NCBI GenBank assembly: GCA_003506995.1
Contig: DNXB01000264.1
Location: 17,629 to 39,278 of the forward strand
DNA length: 21,650 nucleotides
From: Verrucomicrobiales bacterium
Lineage (GTDB): Bacteria; Verrucomicrobiota; Verrucomicrobiia; Verrucomicrobiales; Verrucomicrobiaceae
Reading direction: 5' to 3'
Positions 1-8,304 of the stretch are shown here, in pieces (positions within the stretch are counted from its first letter, which is position 1; every line of letters begins with the position of its first letter). Made by a program: the position numbers and the translations under genes. A model generated the notes under the pieces. That model searched no databases and was not told the DNA's origin. It saw only the letters and a list, made by a program, of their open reading frames with translations.

Positions 1-149
1 CGCGTCTCGGCGAGTTCAGCGCTGGCCTTGTCGAGCCGGTCCTGGAGGTCGGTGATGACGCCTTTGAGCGGACTGGCCGCCGCCGGAGCCTGCGCATGCA
101 ACGCGGAGGCCAGCGCCAGCAGCAAAAGAGTGATGAGTTTCGTCTTCAT
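1..149 (-). CDS. Partial secreted/periplasmic N-terminus, probable TtpC/ExbB-type TonB-system proton channel (cut by window edge)
   Basis: The frame opens with ATG at 149 and runs off the left edge after 49 codons. It encodes a clear Sec signal peptide (MKTKLITLLLLALASALHAQ), then an Ala/Pro linker and the start of a charged heptad-like helix (LQDRLDKASAELAET), suggesting a coiled coil in the periplasm. It begins 27 bases after the DUF3450 gene, on the same strand, so it is probably cotranscribed. In known TonB clusters of the Vibrio TonB2 type, a DUF3450 protein is followed by TtpC, an ExbB-family membrane protein with a signal peptide and a periplasmic coiled-coil extension. That family order is the only basis for the functional call; no membrane-channel residue is visible here. 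Alternative: another exported coiled-coil protein. The reading frame and signal peptide are solid; the family is inferred. Confidence 0.7.
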   Translation of the reverse strand, partial: MKTKLITLLLLALASALHAQAPAAASPLKGVITDLQDRLDKASAELAET

Positions 150-176
150 GATCGTGAAAGTGTGCGGGTGCGTGAA

Positions 177-968
177 TCAGCGGATTTCAATCGGCAGCGG
201 GACGAAGCCGGCCACTTTCTCGCCCTTGTTCATGCCGATGAGCAGGTCGATGTCCGCAGCGACCTCCGGCGTCTCCTTCCACACCCAGCCGTCCGGTCCG
301 GGGGTGCCAATGCCGGCCGCATCGGCTGTTTCCTCGCTGCCGGCGAAATAGGCGACGCCCAGGCCGAAGTAGATCGCGCGCACCTCGACCTCGCGGCCGT
401 CCTTGAGCTTGCGGCGCTCGTTCACGACGTGGATGTCGGAGTGAAACTTGTTCACCTCGTTGAGGATGGCCAGCACCTTGAGGAAGCGCTCGCTGGCGGT
501 GGCCTTGATGTCATCGCGCTTCTTGCCCTCCACCGGCATGCCGTCGAACTGCGGCTGTAGCTTGGTTTGCAGCGCGAGCGGGAGCATTTTCCACAGCTTG
601 CGCACGCGGGCCTCGAACTTCTCCACGATCTCGATCTGGCTGTCCTGCACGATGATGAGTTCCTTGCTGCGGGCATCCAGTTTTTCACGCTCGGTGTCGG
701 TGCTGGTGATGGTCTTGTTCTCCTCCTCAGTTTTCGTTTTCAGTTCCTTGAGCTGGCTATCGAGCAGATCGACGCGGCTCTTGAGCACCTCCTGTCCGAG
801 CTTCCACTCCGCCTGCTCCTTGCCCAGCAGCTTGCGCGTGTCGTAATACTTGGTCAGCAGCTCGCGCGAGAGGCCGAGATAGTCCGAGGTGGCGGTGGCG
901 GGCGCTTGTGCTGACACTCCAGCGAACGTGGCAAGCAGTGCGATGAGGATGAATATGGGCGTTTTCAT
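177..968 (-). CDS. DUF3450 family periplasmic coiled-coil protein
   Basis: A 263-residue protein with a Sec signal peptide (residues 1-20, ending GVSA-Q), a long charged coiled-coil stretch at about 45-125 (rich in K, E and Q) and a C-terminal globular part containing the segments VRAIYFGLGVAYF (about 196-208) and GWVWKE (about 227-232). This layout, together with its place directly after a TonB-dependent receptor and before an exported coiled-coil protein, matches DUF3450, a periplasmic accessory component of TtpC/ExbB-type TonB systems; its exact molecular role is not settled. An upstream in-frame ATG at 989 exists but would overlap the receptor stop and put seven extra residues before a good signal peptide, so the ATG at 968 was chosen; the gap to the receptor is then 14 bases. 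No Shine-Dalgarno sequence precedes it. Confidence 0.8.
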   Translation of the reverse strand: MKTPIFILIALLATFAGVSAQAPATATSDYLGLSRELLTKYYDTRKLLGKEQAEWKLGQEVLKSRVDLLDSQLKELKTKTEEENKTITSTDTEREKLDARSKELIIVQDSQIEIVEKFEARVRKLWKMLPLALQTKLQPQFDGMPVEGKKRDDIKATASERFLKVLAILNEVNKFHSDIHVVNERRKLKDGREVEVRAIYFGLGVAYFAGSEETADAAGIGTPGPDGWVWKETPEVAADIDLLIGMNKGEKVAGFVPLPIEIR

Positions 969-982
969 GAGTGGAAAGAGGT

Positions 983-3900
983 TCACCATTTGGCCGAGAG
1001 GCCGAGGCTGTACACGGTGCCGGTTCTGACATCGCTGTAGGGAATGCCGCCTGTGAAGTAGCGCTGGCGAGGCGAGTCGAGCAGATTGGAGATGCGGAAG
1101 TTCAGCTCCCAGTTCTTGAACAATGTCTTGGTGAGGTAGGCATCGACCGAGGTGAAGGCGCGCTGATAGACATCTGGCGCGTCAAGGTTGATGGACTCCG
1201 CACGACCGCCGACAGCGTAGAGCAAGGGGCCGGTGATGTTGAGCAGAATGCCGGCAGAGATGCCGAGATCCTTGTTATCGTGGCTGAGAGCCGCGTTGAA
1301 AGTGTATTCCGGCTGTCCCTGCAGCGGACGATCCAGGGGCAATCCGGCCGCAGAGCGCAGTCGCTGGTTGTCGGCATTGAGCTGCACCTGGGAGAAGACG
1401 TAGCCATAGTTCATGCTGAAGTTCAGCCCTTCCAGCGGCGGCATGATTTCCCCCAGGCGCTGGTTCAACTCGATCTCGAAGCCGTAGAGCGTGGCCGACT
1501 GGTCATTGCGCACCGTGTTGAAGAGGCCGGTGTAAACGTTTTCGATAGGCTTGGAAATGCTCTTGGCAAAAGCGGAGACCGCCACAAGGTCGCCCCCGCC
1601 CCGGTCCCACTCCCAGCGCAGGTCATAATTGACGATGGAGGACATCTCCAGCTCCACCCAGCCGACAAAAAAGTCGCCACTTTCCGGATCACGCGAAATG
1701 GCTGGGGCAATCTCCTTGAAGGTGGGGCGGGCCACGGTGCGCGTGATGGAAGAACGCAGCAGATGATGCTCTGCGATCTCCCACCGGACCCCGATGGCAG
1801 GCAAAAGATCAGTGCGGACAATGGTAGGGTTCGCGAGCTTCTCAGGATCCAACAACCGCCCCGTGATAGGGTCGGCGAGCAGGAGCTGCCCGGAGTTGCT
1901 GGTCACTCCAAGATTCGCCAGATCCGTGCCGGTCCTGATGCGCATGTCCGTGGATTCGACTCGCGCACCGAGAAAAACCTCAAGATTGTCCTTCATTGAG
2001 AAGGTGATCGAGGCATGCGCCGCATTGATGCTCTGCGTGGCCTCGTAGGTCTCGGTCACGGGCAGGTTGTCACCCCGGACGAGGAAAAGGCGGTCTGTTG
2101 TCGTGACGTTCTGACGACGGTTGGCCGGCGGTCCCAGGAGAATGCTGGTCGTTGCGGAGTCCGTGGGGTCATTGACCCCGATGGTGTCCGCGACGGTGGT
2201 GTTGTCAGCAGTGATGGGGTTGCTGAGCCTTGGCACAAACTGCGTGTTGTTCATGTAGCTTGCCTGGGGCACATTGTATTCAAAATTTTCCGCGCTGTAC
2301 TTGCGCGTGCTGTAGTCCGTGCTGCCGCCGATCTTCACCACCGCCCGGGGACGTTGCTCATCCTGATATTCCTCCAGCGGTATCTCAAAGTTGAGCGCCA
2401 TGTTGTAATTCGTGTCCTCCAGCTTGCGCCAAACACGTTCAAAATCCGGAGGAGCGGGCTCCCCGGAGTTGGCGTAGGTGTTGGCGACGTAATTGTAGGA
2501 GTACAAAGCCCGGCGGATGTCCGGCTGGTCCTGGGACGACATGCTGTAAGCGATCACCCAGTCCATCTTGACGTCGCCATGAGACGGAAACACATGCTCG
2601 CCAGCGAGCTGAAGTGTTTGCAGCCGGCGCTCGGTGTAGAGGAGGCTTTCACGAACGAGCACCTCCTCGCCAGGGATGCCGTCGGCACTGGGGAAATTGG
2701 GCAGGTTGAGGGTCTCCCCGATGGCAAAGGTGGCCTCGTCTTCGGCAGCCACGTTGGCAAAATAGGTGAGCGAAATGGTGCTGTAGGAGGAAAACTCCAA
2801 TGCGGCGCTCAGCAAGGCCCCCGCCAGCAAGCTCTCCTGACCTCGTTGGTAGTCCTGAATGAGCGTCTGCTGAGCCTCGCCAGTGGTGCGGTTGATGATC
2901 CGCGCCGCGCCGCGCACGCCCGCGTCCGTTTGGTAACGCTTCGAATAGGTCACCCCGCCGACGATTCCCAGCGTGCCGCCCATGAAATCCTCCACGCGCG
3001 TGCCGCCCAGGGCGCTGAAGCTGAAATTGAGCGGTGCTTCCATGGTCCCGACACCGGTGGCGCGTCCTGCCAATGCCTCGGCAGCAACTCTTCGGTTGGT
3101 TTGAAAGGGGATGTTTTGCGCATTGGTAAAAGTCACCGTGCCGGCGGTCGGACCGGTTAATTGCGTGGTGACGGTGGAACTGGTGGTGTTGGTTCCTGCA
3201 AACGGACCGGTGGTCGGATTCGCCGCAGGCAGGCTGGTGGCATCCATCGCCCGCACATTCTCCGGCAGGGCACGTTCATTCGCAGTGCCGAGGAAACCGG
3301 TGCTGGCGCTGGTATCCGTGAGGAAGCCGTCACTGCCCGTGGCCCCGGTGTTGAAGGCACTGCTGGTGGACCACTTGAAGAAAGGCTTTTCCGGCACCCG
3401 TTTGGTGATGATGTTCAGATAACCGCCGGTGGTTTCTCCCGGCATGGAGGAAACAAACGTTTTGGAACTGACCAGGTTCTCGACCAGGCCGGTGGGGAAG
3501 ATGTCGATGTTGACCGCCCGCTTGTCCGGGTCGGAGCTTGGAATGCGCGCGCCATTGAGCACAACCACATTGTAGCGGTCGCTCAAACCACGAATCACCA
3601 CATAGCGGCTGTCCACGACCGCCGTGCTGGCCAGACGTTTGGTGAGATTGCCAATGTCACCACTGCTGCCTGCGGCCTTCAATGCCTCGACCCCAACCGT
3701 GCTGGCAAATGACTGCAACGAAGCGCCCAAAGAAAGGGGGGTAGTGCTCAACTCCTCTTCCAAGGCGGCCTCCACCATGAACTCATCCAGTTCGACCACC
3801 TCGGCGGTGAGGTCGAGGCTGACCTCCCGCACACTGCCTGCGGTGACGACGACGCTGGACCGCCGTCCGCTGATGTAGCCGCTCTTTCGAGCCAGCAGCG

Positions 3901-4204
3901 CGTATTCACCCGGCGGCACGTCATTGAGAAAGAACCGGCCGTCAGCATCAGTGGCAGCGGAAACACTGGTGCCCTCCAGCATGATCTGAACACCGGAAAC
4001 GGGCATGAAAAAGTCCGCGTCCTGGATGCTGCCACGCAGACCACCACTGGCGGACTGGGCCTGTGCCAGACCTGCCCAGGCCAGCAGCCAGAAGATGAGC
4101 ACGCAGACCCCGCCATCCAGGAATGTGGCGGAGTCGAAAGGAGATCGTTGTCGGCAAAGGGGAGGTTTCAAGCCGCGCTCTATCTGTTCACCAACGACCG
4201 CCAA
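983..4204 (-). CDS. TonB-dependent outer-membrane receptor with carboxypeptidase-regulatory-like N-terminal domain
   Basis: Outer-membrane active transporter of about 1073 residues. From the N-terminus: signal-peptide core at about 33-50 (ending LAQA-Q); a carboxypeptidase-regulatory-like beta-sandwich at about 54-133 (TDADGRFFLNDVPPGEY, a typical motif); a TonB-box-like segment VVELDEFMVEA at about 136-146; a plug domain at about 155-270 with RYVVIRGLSDRYN and ETTGGYLNIITKR; then a long beta-barrel ending in YSLGLSAKW with an aromatic last residue. The substrate is not evident. No ATG lies upstream of the signal peptide: TTG at 4204 gives an unusually long n-region of about 32 residues, while TTG at 4171 would give a 38-residue signal peptide. 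It follows two secreted-protein genes and precedes the DUF3450 gene, so energisation by the TonB system encoded past the left edge is likely. The family call is firm; the start is uncertain. Confidence 0.93.
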   Translation of the reverse strand: MAVVGEQIERGLKPPLCRQRSPFDSATFLDGGVCVLIFWLLAWAGLAQAQSASGGLRGSIQDADFFMPVSGVQIMLEGTSVSAATDADGRFFLNDVPPGEYALLARKSGYISGRRSSVVVTAGSVREVSLDLTAEVVELDEFMVEAALEEELSTTPLSLGASLQSFASTVGVEALKAAGSSGDIGNLTKRLASTAVVDSRYVVIRGLSDRYNVVVLNGARIPSSDPDKRAVNIDIFPTGLVENLVSSKTFVSSMPGETTGGYLNIITKRVPEKPFFKWSTSSAFNTGATGSDGFLTDTSASTGFLGTANERALPENVRAMDATSLPAANPTTGPFAGTNTTSSTVTTQLTGPTAGTVTFTNAQNIPFQTNRRVAAEALAGRATGVGTMEAPLNFSFSALGGTRVEDFMGGTLGIVGGVTYSKRYQTDAGVRGAARIINRTTGEAQQTLIQDYQRGQESLLAGALLSAALEFSSYSTISLTYFANVAAEDEATFAIGETLNLPNFPSADGIPGEEVLVRESLLYTERRLQTLQLAGEHVFPSHGDVKMDWVIAYSMSSQDQPDIRRALYSYNYVANTYANSGEPAPPDFERVWRKLEDTNYNMALNFEIPLEEYQDEQRPRAVVKIGGSTDYSTRKYSAENFEYNVPQASYMNNTQFVPRLSNPITADNTTVADTIGVNDPTDSATTSILLGPPANRRQNVTTTDRLFLVRGDNLPVTETYEATQSINAAHASITFSMKDNLEVFLGARVESTDMRIRTGTDLANLGVTSNSGQLLLADPITGRLLDPEKLANPTIVRTDLLPAIGVRWEIAEHHLLRSSITRTVARPTFKEIAPAISRDPESGDFFVGWVELEMSSIVNYDLRWEWDRGGGDLVAVSAFAKSISKPIENVYTGLFNTVRNDQSATLYGFEIELNQRLGEIMPPLEGLNFSMNYGYVFSQVQLNADNQRLRSAAGLPLDRPLQGQPEYTFNAALSHDNKDLGISAGILLNITGPLLYAVGGRAESINLDAPDVYQRAFTSVDAYLTKTLFKNWELNFRISNLLDSPRQRYFTGGIPYSDVRTGTVYSLGLSAKW

Positions 4205-4270
4205 ACAACGCGATTAAGGTGACAAAAGAGTTTCACAGCCGGCGTCATGAAACCTTGCAAGACTCCAGTT

Positions 4271-4301
4271 GTGGCGAAAGCGGTAAAACCGCGTGGCGAA
4301 A
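4271..4301. promoter_or_regulatory. Hairpin flanked by 9-base direct repeats upstream of the TonB receptor
   Basis: In the 100-base gap between the solenoid gene and the receptor gene, the 9-mer GTGGCGAAA occurs at 4271-4279 and 4293-4301, starts 22 bases apart (about two helical turns). Between them is a perfect 5-bp hairpin, GCGGT/ACCGC, at 4280-4292 with a 3-base loop. This could be an operator, or an RNA structure tuning receptor expression within the operon. Function is inference only. Confidence 0.35.
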
Positions 4302-4304
4302 TCG

Positions 4305-5534
4305 TCACTCAACCTGCTTTCCTTGGGCGATGTTTTGGATCACCTCGAAGACCGGTTGCGACAAAGAACGCTTTTCATGGGCATGGACGAGGCAGATGTC
4401 AATGGCTCCCACCAGGCGCATGCGCGGGTTCACATTGGTGCCAGCCTCATGCCCCGCATCCACGACACAGCGCTCCGCACGCAGGCCGTCCCCGGCCTGC
4501 CACCATGCGGCGGCGATCCATGACAAGGCAAAGGGCCGGTCCATCTGCCGCTGCGCACGGGCTTGCTGCTCGGATTTTTCCAACATGGGCCTCAATGACT
4601 CTTGTTTGCCGCGCAAGCGCCACAGCCGGGTCATCTTGTAGTGCAGCAGGAAAGTGTGCTCCGTCTCACCGCCCAGGCGGCCTTCGGTGAGAAGAAAGAG
4701 TTTTTTGGCCTCCTGCTCGAAACCGGCCTCCACCAGCGTGGTGGCCGCAACGATCAATTCCTCAATGTGGGCGACCTTGGATCGTCGCAGCAGGCCGAGC
4801 GCTTGATCCGTGAACTCTTCCGCCTGCTTGATGGAAGCCGCGTTTTTCTTCGATCGACAGTCTAGCGCGACGGCGAAGAGTTCCCGTGCGGCATCCAGCA
4901 GCACGGGAACTGGCCCTTTGAGTGTGCCCAGCCACTCCTCAGCCGCCTTGTGGTCAAACGCACCTTTCAGCCGAGCTTGACCGGCCAGCGCGGCCACTTT
5001 GGCTCCGATGAGGATTTCCTGGTCGCGCACTGGCTCAAGCATGGCCGTGAGCCGTTGCGGCTCCCATCCAAACTCCAGGCCGGCCTGATGCAAAGCAGCC
5101 CGTATCAGCTCCTGCTGCCATGGCTTGGTTTCAGGCAGTTGCTTTTCAGCCAGCGCCAGCGGTGCTTCAGCAGTCTCACGCACACCACCAGCGGCCAGCA
5201 TGGCCCGCGCCAGATGAATCCGCGCCAAGGCGCTGCGGTAATCGCTGATCTGCGCCGCGAGTGCCGCCGCCTCGTCATGCCGTCCGGCTGAGACCAGGCC
5301 CTGGCAGACACGAAGCTGCATGGCGCAGGCTTTGTCCTCATCCCCGGTGATGTGCAAAGACAGCTCACGGGCAATCGAAAGTGGATCATTGGCGGACAGC
5401 GGCGGTGGCGCAGGCATCTTCAAGCCGCGCTCGATGGCCTCCTGAAGTTCTGGAGGCAGCCCGGCAAGATCCTGGGCATGGGAGCTGACAACCGTCAGAA
5501 TAAGCAAAGCAAGAGGAAGGAGGGGGCGGGACAT
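4305..5534 (-). CDS. Secreted alpha-solenoid (TPR-like) protein of unknown function
   Basis: A 409-residue protein with a Sec signal peptide (residues 1-20, VVSSHA-Q) and otherwise almost entirely helical-looking sequence with repeated Ala/Leu-rich helix pairs spaced about 35-40 residues (for example AGRHDEAAALAAQISDYRSALARI and VEAGFEQEAKKLFLL), as in degenerate tetratricopeptide repeats. No catalytic motif, transmembrane helix or lipobox is seen, so it should be a soluble periplasmic (or exported) scaffold. It sits between a beta-helix protein and the TonB receptor on the same strand, 86 bases after the former and 100 bases before the latter. TPR proteins are known companions of TonB2-type systems, which fits, but there is no direct evidence of partnership. 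Start ATG at 5534 places the signal peptide at residue 1; no Shine-Dalgarno is present. Confidence 0.85.
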   Translation of the reverse strand: MSRPLLPLALLILTVVSSHAQDLAGLPPELQEAIERGLKMPAPPPLSANDPLSIARELSLHITGDEDKACAMQLRVCQGLVSAGRHDEAAALAAQISDYRSALARIHLARAMLAAGGVRETAEAPLALAEKQLPETKPWQQELIRAALHQAGLEFGWEPQRLTAMLEPVRDQEILIGAKVAALAGQARLKGAFDHKAAEEWLGTLKGPVPVLLDAARELFAVALDCRSKKNAASIKQAEEFTDQALGLLRRSKVAHIEELIVAATTLVEAGFEQEAKKLFLLTEGRLGGETEHTFLLHYKMTRLWRLRGKQESLRPMLEKSEQQARAQRQMDRPFALSWIAAAWWQAGDGLRAERCVVDAGHEAGTNVNPRMRLVGAIDICLVHAHEKRSLSQPVFEVIQNIAQGKQVE

Positions 5535-5562
5535 GGCTGGTAAGAACAGTTGGAATGAAGGA

Positions 5563-5590
5563 GGGGGCGGCGTCTCACGACACCGCCCCC
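5563..5590 (-). terminator. GC-rich terminator-like hairpin between beta-helix and solenoid genes
   Basis: GGGGGCGG at 5563-5570 pairs perfectly with CCGCCCCC at 5583-5590, with two further pairs (GT/AC) inside after one mismatch. It lies 30 bases past the stop of the 5621-7540 gene on the minus strand. The following bases (TCCTTCATTCC on the minus strand) are only moderately T-rich, so it may be a partial terminator, an RNA-stability element, or a processing point that lowers expression of the downstream receptor genes relative to the upstream secreted genes. Confidence 0.4.
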
Positions 5591-5620
5591 TGAGGTTGTT
5601 AAAGAATCAGACTGGAGGCA

Positions 5621-7540
5621 TCACAGGGCATAAGCACGGTAGAGCACCGGGCTGCCGATGGTGGTGGTGGTGTCCGTGTGGGAGACCGTGGTGGCGTGGC
5701 TGAGCGGGACGGTGGTCAGCACCGTCCAGGTTTTGCCATCGGTGGATTTTTCGATGACATACTTCACAGCAGCGCCGGCCGTGTTGAAGGTCACCGTTGG
5801 ATTTGCACCGGAAACGCCAATCGCCAGCACAGGACGGGTGGTGTTCGTGGCCGGGAGCACGGAGAGGAATTCCAGGATGGACCAGCCAGCCAGGAAGTTG
5901 TTGTGAACCATGCAGCCGGCGTAGTCCACATCCACAAAGCCCGTCGGTGTGGCGAAGGTGCCGTCTGCCGTCAGGGCGCTGGCTCCCGTGGTGCGGGGGT
6001 CGAAGCCTTGGTAGGTGTAGAGGTCTGCGGTCTGCAACACGTTGAGCTCGTTGTCCGTGTTCCAGGCCGAGGCGATCTGCGAGGAGGTTTCCTCCACAAA
6101 GGTCGGGGCGCTGTCCACAAAGAACGGAGCGGTGGTGGTGCCGATGGAGGACGACGCGCTCAGGTCGTAGTTGGAGTGGACGTTGCTGATGCTCAGCAGG
6201 CTCACGAACGAACCGCCGGTGGTGGTGCCAACCTGGCTGACCGTGCTGGCGCCTTCGACGATGCTATTGTGGATGTGCAACTGCGCTTCAAGGCGGGGCT
6301 GGAGGCCGCGCTTGTTGGTGTTGCCAGCCAGGAATGTGCCGTTGAGAACCGTCAGATTGGTGAGTGGCAGGCGGTCTGCATCGTTGCTCTCGCCACCATC
6401 GAATTCAAACAGCTTGTCATAGCTGTAGTCAGCAGCGGTGAATTCCTGGCCGACGTAGTCACCGTTTTCGGGAAATCCGTTGGCGGCCGTGAAACCGGAG
6501 CGCAGCACATCGGTGGCATTGAGGCTGGAGCTCAGCGTGCCCTGGGCGGCAAGCCAGAACTGGTGCGTGCCGCGGTAGCCTTCATCACCATCAAAACAAT
6601 CGTCTTGATTGCTCAAGGAGAACAGGAAGCGGGTGTCGTGCTTGCCGCCGAACCACTCGAAGCCGTCGTCACGGTTCTGGAAGACTTCGATGAACTCCAG
6701 CACCGTGCCGGTGCCCACACCGCAGATGGTGAGCCCGTTGATCTCGTTCGCCGAGGCTGCGGCACCCAGCACGAAACCGCCGTAGCGCAGGGAGCAGAAA
6801 CGCATGACGCCGCTGTTGTCCGCGTCGTTGGTGCCGCCATAGACAGCCAGCGTGTTGTTCAGCACCGTGGAGCCGGAGGCCGTGGCCATGCCTTCCACAT
6901 AGTCCGTGCCGGTGCCGTTGTTCGCGGCGGTGGCCTGGACGATGCTGGTGTCATGGTCATCCCAGATACCATCGGCATTGCCGTCGGTGGACTGGGTGTT
7001 CTGTGCCACATGGCCCAGGCCGCAGAGCAGCACACCACCCCACTTGGAGGCCTTGGAGAAGGCATTGTTGCCTTCGACGCCGTCAGGACCGTAGTCGTTG
7101 TTGGTCAGCGAGGCATGGCGACCGCCGCCCGTGACAGTGAAGACCGTGCCAGCGGTGTTGGTCCAGGTGGCTGGTATCGTCAACGCTCCGCCAGGAACGT
7201 GCGGATCATCAATCGAGGTGAAGATGATCGGGTCATCAGCAGTGCCATTGGCGACAATCTTGCCACCACGGGCGATCAACAAAGTGCCTGGCTCACCAGT
7301 GATGCCGGAAAGCGTGTCCGTGACAGCGCGGACGATGGTGCCAGGCTCGATGGTGAGCGTGGCGCCGTTGTCCACGAAGATCACGCGGCTGAGGATGTAC
7401 ACATTGTCACGCGTCCAACGGGTGTCCGTCTGGATGCGGTTTTCGCCGGCGGTGCCGACGGTGACGAAGTCCGCCTGGGCGGCTCCCGTGAGGGAGAGCG
7501 CGGCCAGCAGGACCGCAAATCGTTGTTTGAAGAATTTCAT
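5621..7540 (-). CDS. Secreted right-handed beta-helix-like surface protein
   Basis: A 639-residue exported protein: signal peptide 1-23 (TGAAQA-DF), then short hydrophobic/Gly-rich rungs such as GATLTIEPGTIV (59-70) and GTLLIARGGKIVANG (85-99), GVLLCGLGH, and MRFCSLRYGGFVLG, the pattern of parallel beta-helix proteins found in bacterial surface and secreted proteins. A DxNxDGxxDD-type acidic loop (TDGNADGIWDDHD, about 185-197) could bind calcium. The C-terminal 75 residues (VKYVIEKSTDGKTWTVL ... SPVLYRAYAL) resemble a fibronectin-like/discoidin-type beta domain common at the ends of secreted proteins in this phylum. It ends naturally, with no PEP-CTERM or lipobox, so it is either periplasmic or secreted. 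Being in the same run as the TonB receptor suggests it binds or processes the receptor's substrate outside the cell; the substrate is unknown. Confidence 0.85.
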   Translation of the reverse strand: MKFFKQRFAVLLAALSLTGAAQADFVTVGTAGENRIQTDTRWTRDNVYILSRVIFVDNGATLTIEPGTIVRAVTDTLSGITGEPGTLLIARGGKIVANGTADDPIIFTSIDDPHVPGGALTIPATWTNTAGTVFTVTGGGRHASLTNNDYGPDGVEGNNAFSKASKWGGVLLCGLGHVAQNTQSTDGNADGIWDDHDTSIVQATAANNGTGTDYVEGMATASGSTVLNNTLAVYGGTNDADNSGVMRFCSLRYGGFVLGAAASANEINGLTICGVGTGTVLEFIEVFQNRDDGFEWFGGKHDTRFLFSLSNQDDCFDGDEGYRGTHQFWLAAQGTLSSSLNATDVLRSGFTAANGFPENGDYVGQEFTAADYSYDKLFEFDGGESNDADRLPLTNLTVLNGTFLAGNTNKRGLQPRLEAQLHIHNSIVEGASTVSQVGTTTGGSFVSLLSISNVHSNYDLSASSSIGTTTAPFFVDSAPTFVEETSSQIASAWNTDNELNVLQTADLYTYQGFDPRTTGASALTADGTFATPTGFVDVDYAGCMVHNNFLAGWSILEFLSVLPATNTTRPVLAIGVSGANPTVTFNTAGAAVKYVIEKSTDGKTWTVLTTVPLSHATTVSHTDTTTTIGSPVLYRAYAL

Positions 7541-7606
7541 AGGGTCAAATCAGGATGATGGGATCAAAAAAGGTGAAGTGAGAAGAGAAGGGACACCGGG
7601 CGCGGA

Positions 7607-8269
7607 TTAGGCGCGGCGGCGGCGGAACAGCATCGCGGCGATGCCGACAAAACCGAGCATGGCACGGGAAGGCTCCGGCACGGCGGCGACGGCGGCGAGG
7701 GAGTGCTGTGTCGTGCCAGGATCGGCAGAAGCCGTGCCCACATGAGCGATCAGGCCATCTGTGCTGGCAAGGTCAAACGCGAAGGAGGAATCCGTGGAGC
7801 CGAACGCCTGCGCATCCGTCCAGGTGAAGAAGCTGGGCGCGCTGAAGATGCCATGCTCGGTGACAGAAGCGAAACTGGAGTTGTTCAAAACCCAGGCGTA
7901 GATGGCCTCGCCAGCAAGGTCAGTGGTGACATTGGAGTTGTCCAAGGCTGTGCCGTCGTAGGCACGCACCGTGACTCCATCACCAGCGGTGTAGTTGCCA
8001 CTGTTGGTGTAGGTCAGGTTCGATGCAGGGGAATTCCAGGTGTTGCTGGAGATGGTATAATTGGAAACCTCAAAGAAGGCGTTCTGGAGACTGCTTATGT
8101 CACCAGCAAAGTTGGTGCCGCTGGCGAAGAAACCGTAACGCACGATGCCGCTCGTCAGAGGGCTGCTTGTGGATGTCTGGAGGCCAAAGGAGTTGTCCGT
8201 CACAAGGGTGGCCGCATGGATGGTTGAGAAACCAAGCATGAGCATTGGAATGAGAAGAAGCTTTTTCAT
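7607..8269 (-). CDS. PEP-CTERM domain exported protein
   Basis: A 220-residue protein with a Sec signal peptide (1-19, STIHA-A) and an unmistakable PEP-CTERM tail at 197-220: VPEPS, a hydrophobic helix (AMLGFVGIAAMLF) and an RRRRA end. PEP-CTERM proteins are processed by an exosortase (EpsH/XrtA family) and sent to the cell surface or exopolysaccharide matrix. The mature part is rich in Ser, Thr and Asn with beta-like alternation and few charged residues, typical of such proteins. No exosortase is encoded in the window, so it must be elsewhere in the genome. The gene lies 66 bases before the beta-helix gene and 35 bases after the duplicated-repeat gene on the same strand, so it is probably in the same operon. 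A C/A-rich leader (AACACATCCT) precedes the ATG in place of a Shine-Dalgarno. Confidence 0.92.
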   Translation of the reverse strand: MKKLLLIPMLMLGFSTIHAATLVTDNSFGLQTSTSSPLTSGIVRYGFFASGTNFAGDISSLQNAFFEVSNYTISSNTWNSPASNLTYTNSGNYTAGDGVTVRAYDGTALDNSNVTTDLAGEAIYAWVLNNSSFASVTEHGIFSAPSFFTWTDAQAFGSTDSSFAFDLASTDGLIAHVGTASADPGTTQHSLAAVAAVPEPSRAMLGFVGIAAMLFRRRRA

Positions 8270-8304
8270 AGGATGTGTTTTTTGTGTTTTTGTTTTAATT
8301 GAAC

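Noticed and set aside
971..3160. Long plus-strand open frames opposite the TonB receptor
   Set aside because: Typical third-position GC shadows of a well-supported minus-strand gene.
4299..4308. Shared 10-mer AAATCGTCAC at 4299-4308 and 11849-11858 as a common operator
   Set aside because: Two copies of one 10-mer are expected by chance in 21 kb; no symmetry and no third exact copy upstream of a gene.
5678..7558. A 626-codon open frame on the plus strand, antisense to the beta-helix gene
   Set aside because: It is a GC-driven shadow: its product is Gly/Val/Ala-rich without domains or signal peptide, while the opposite frame has a signal peptide and clear repeats.
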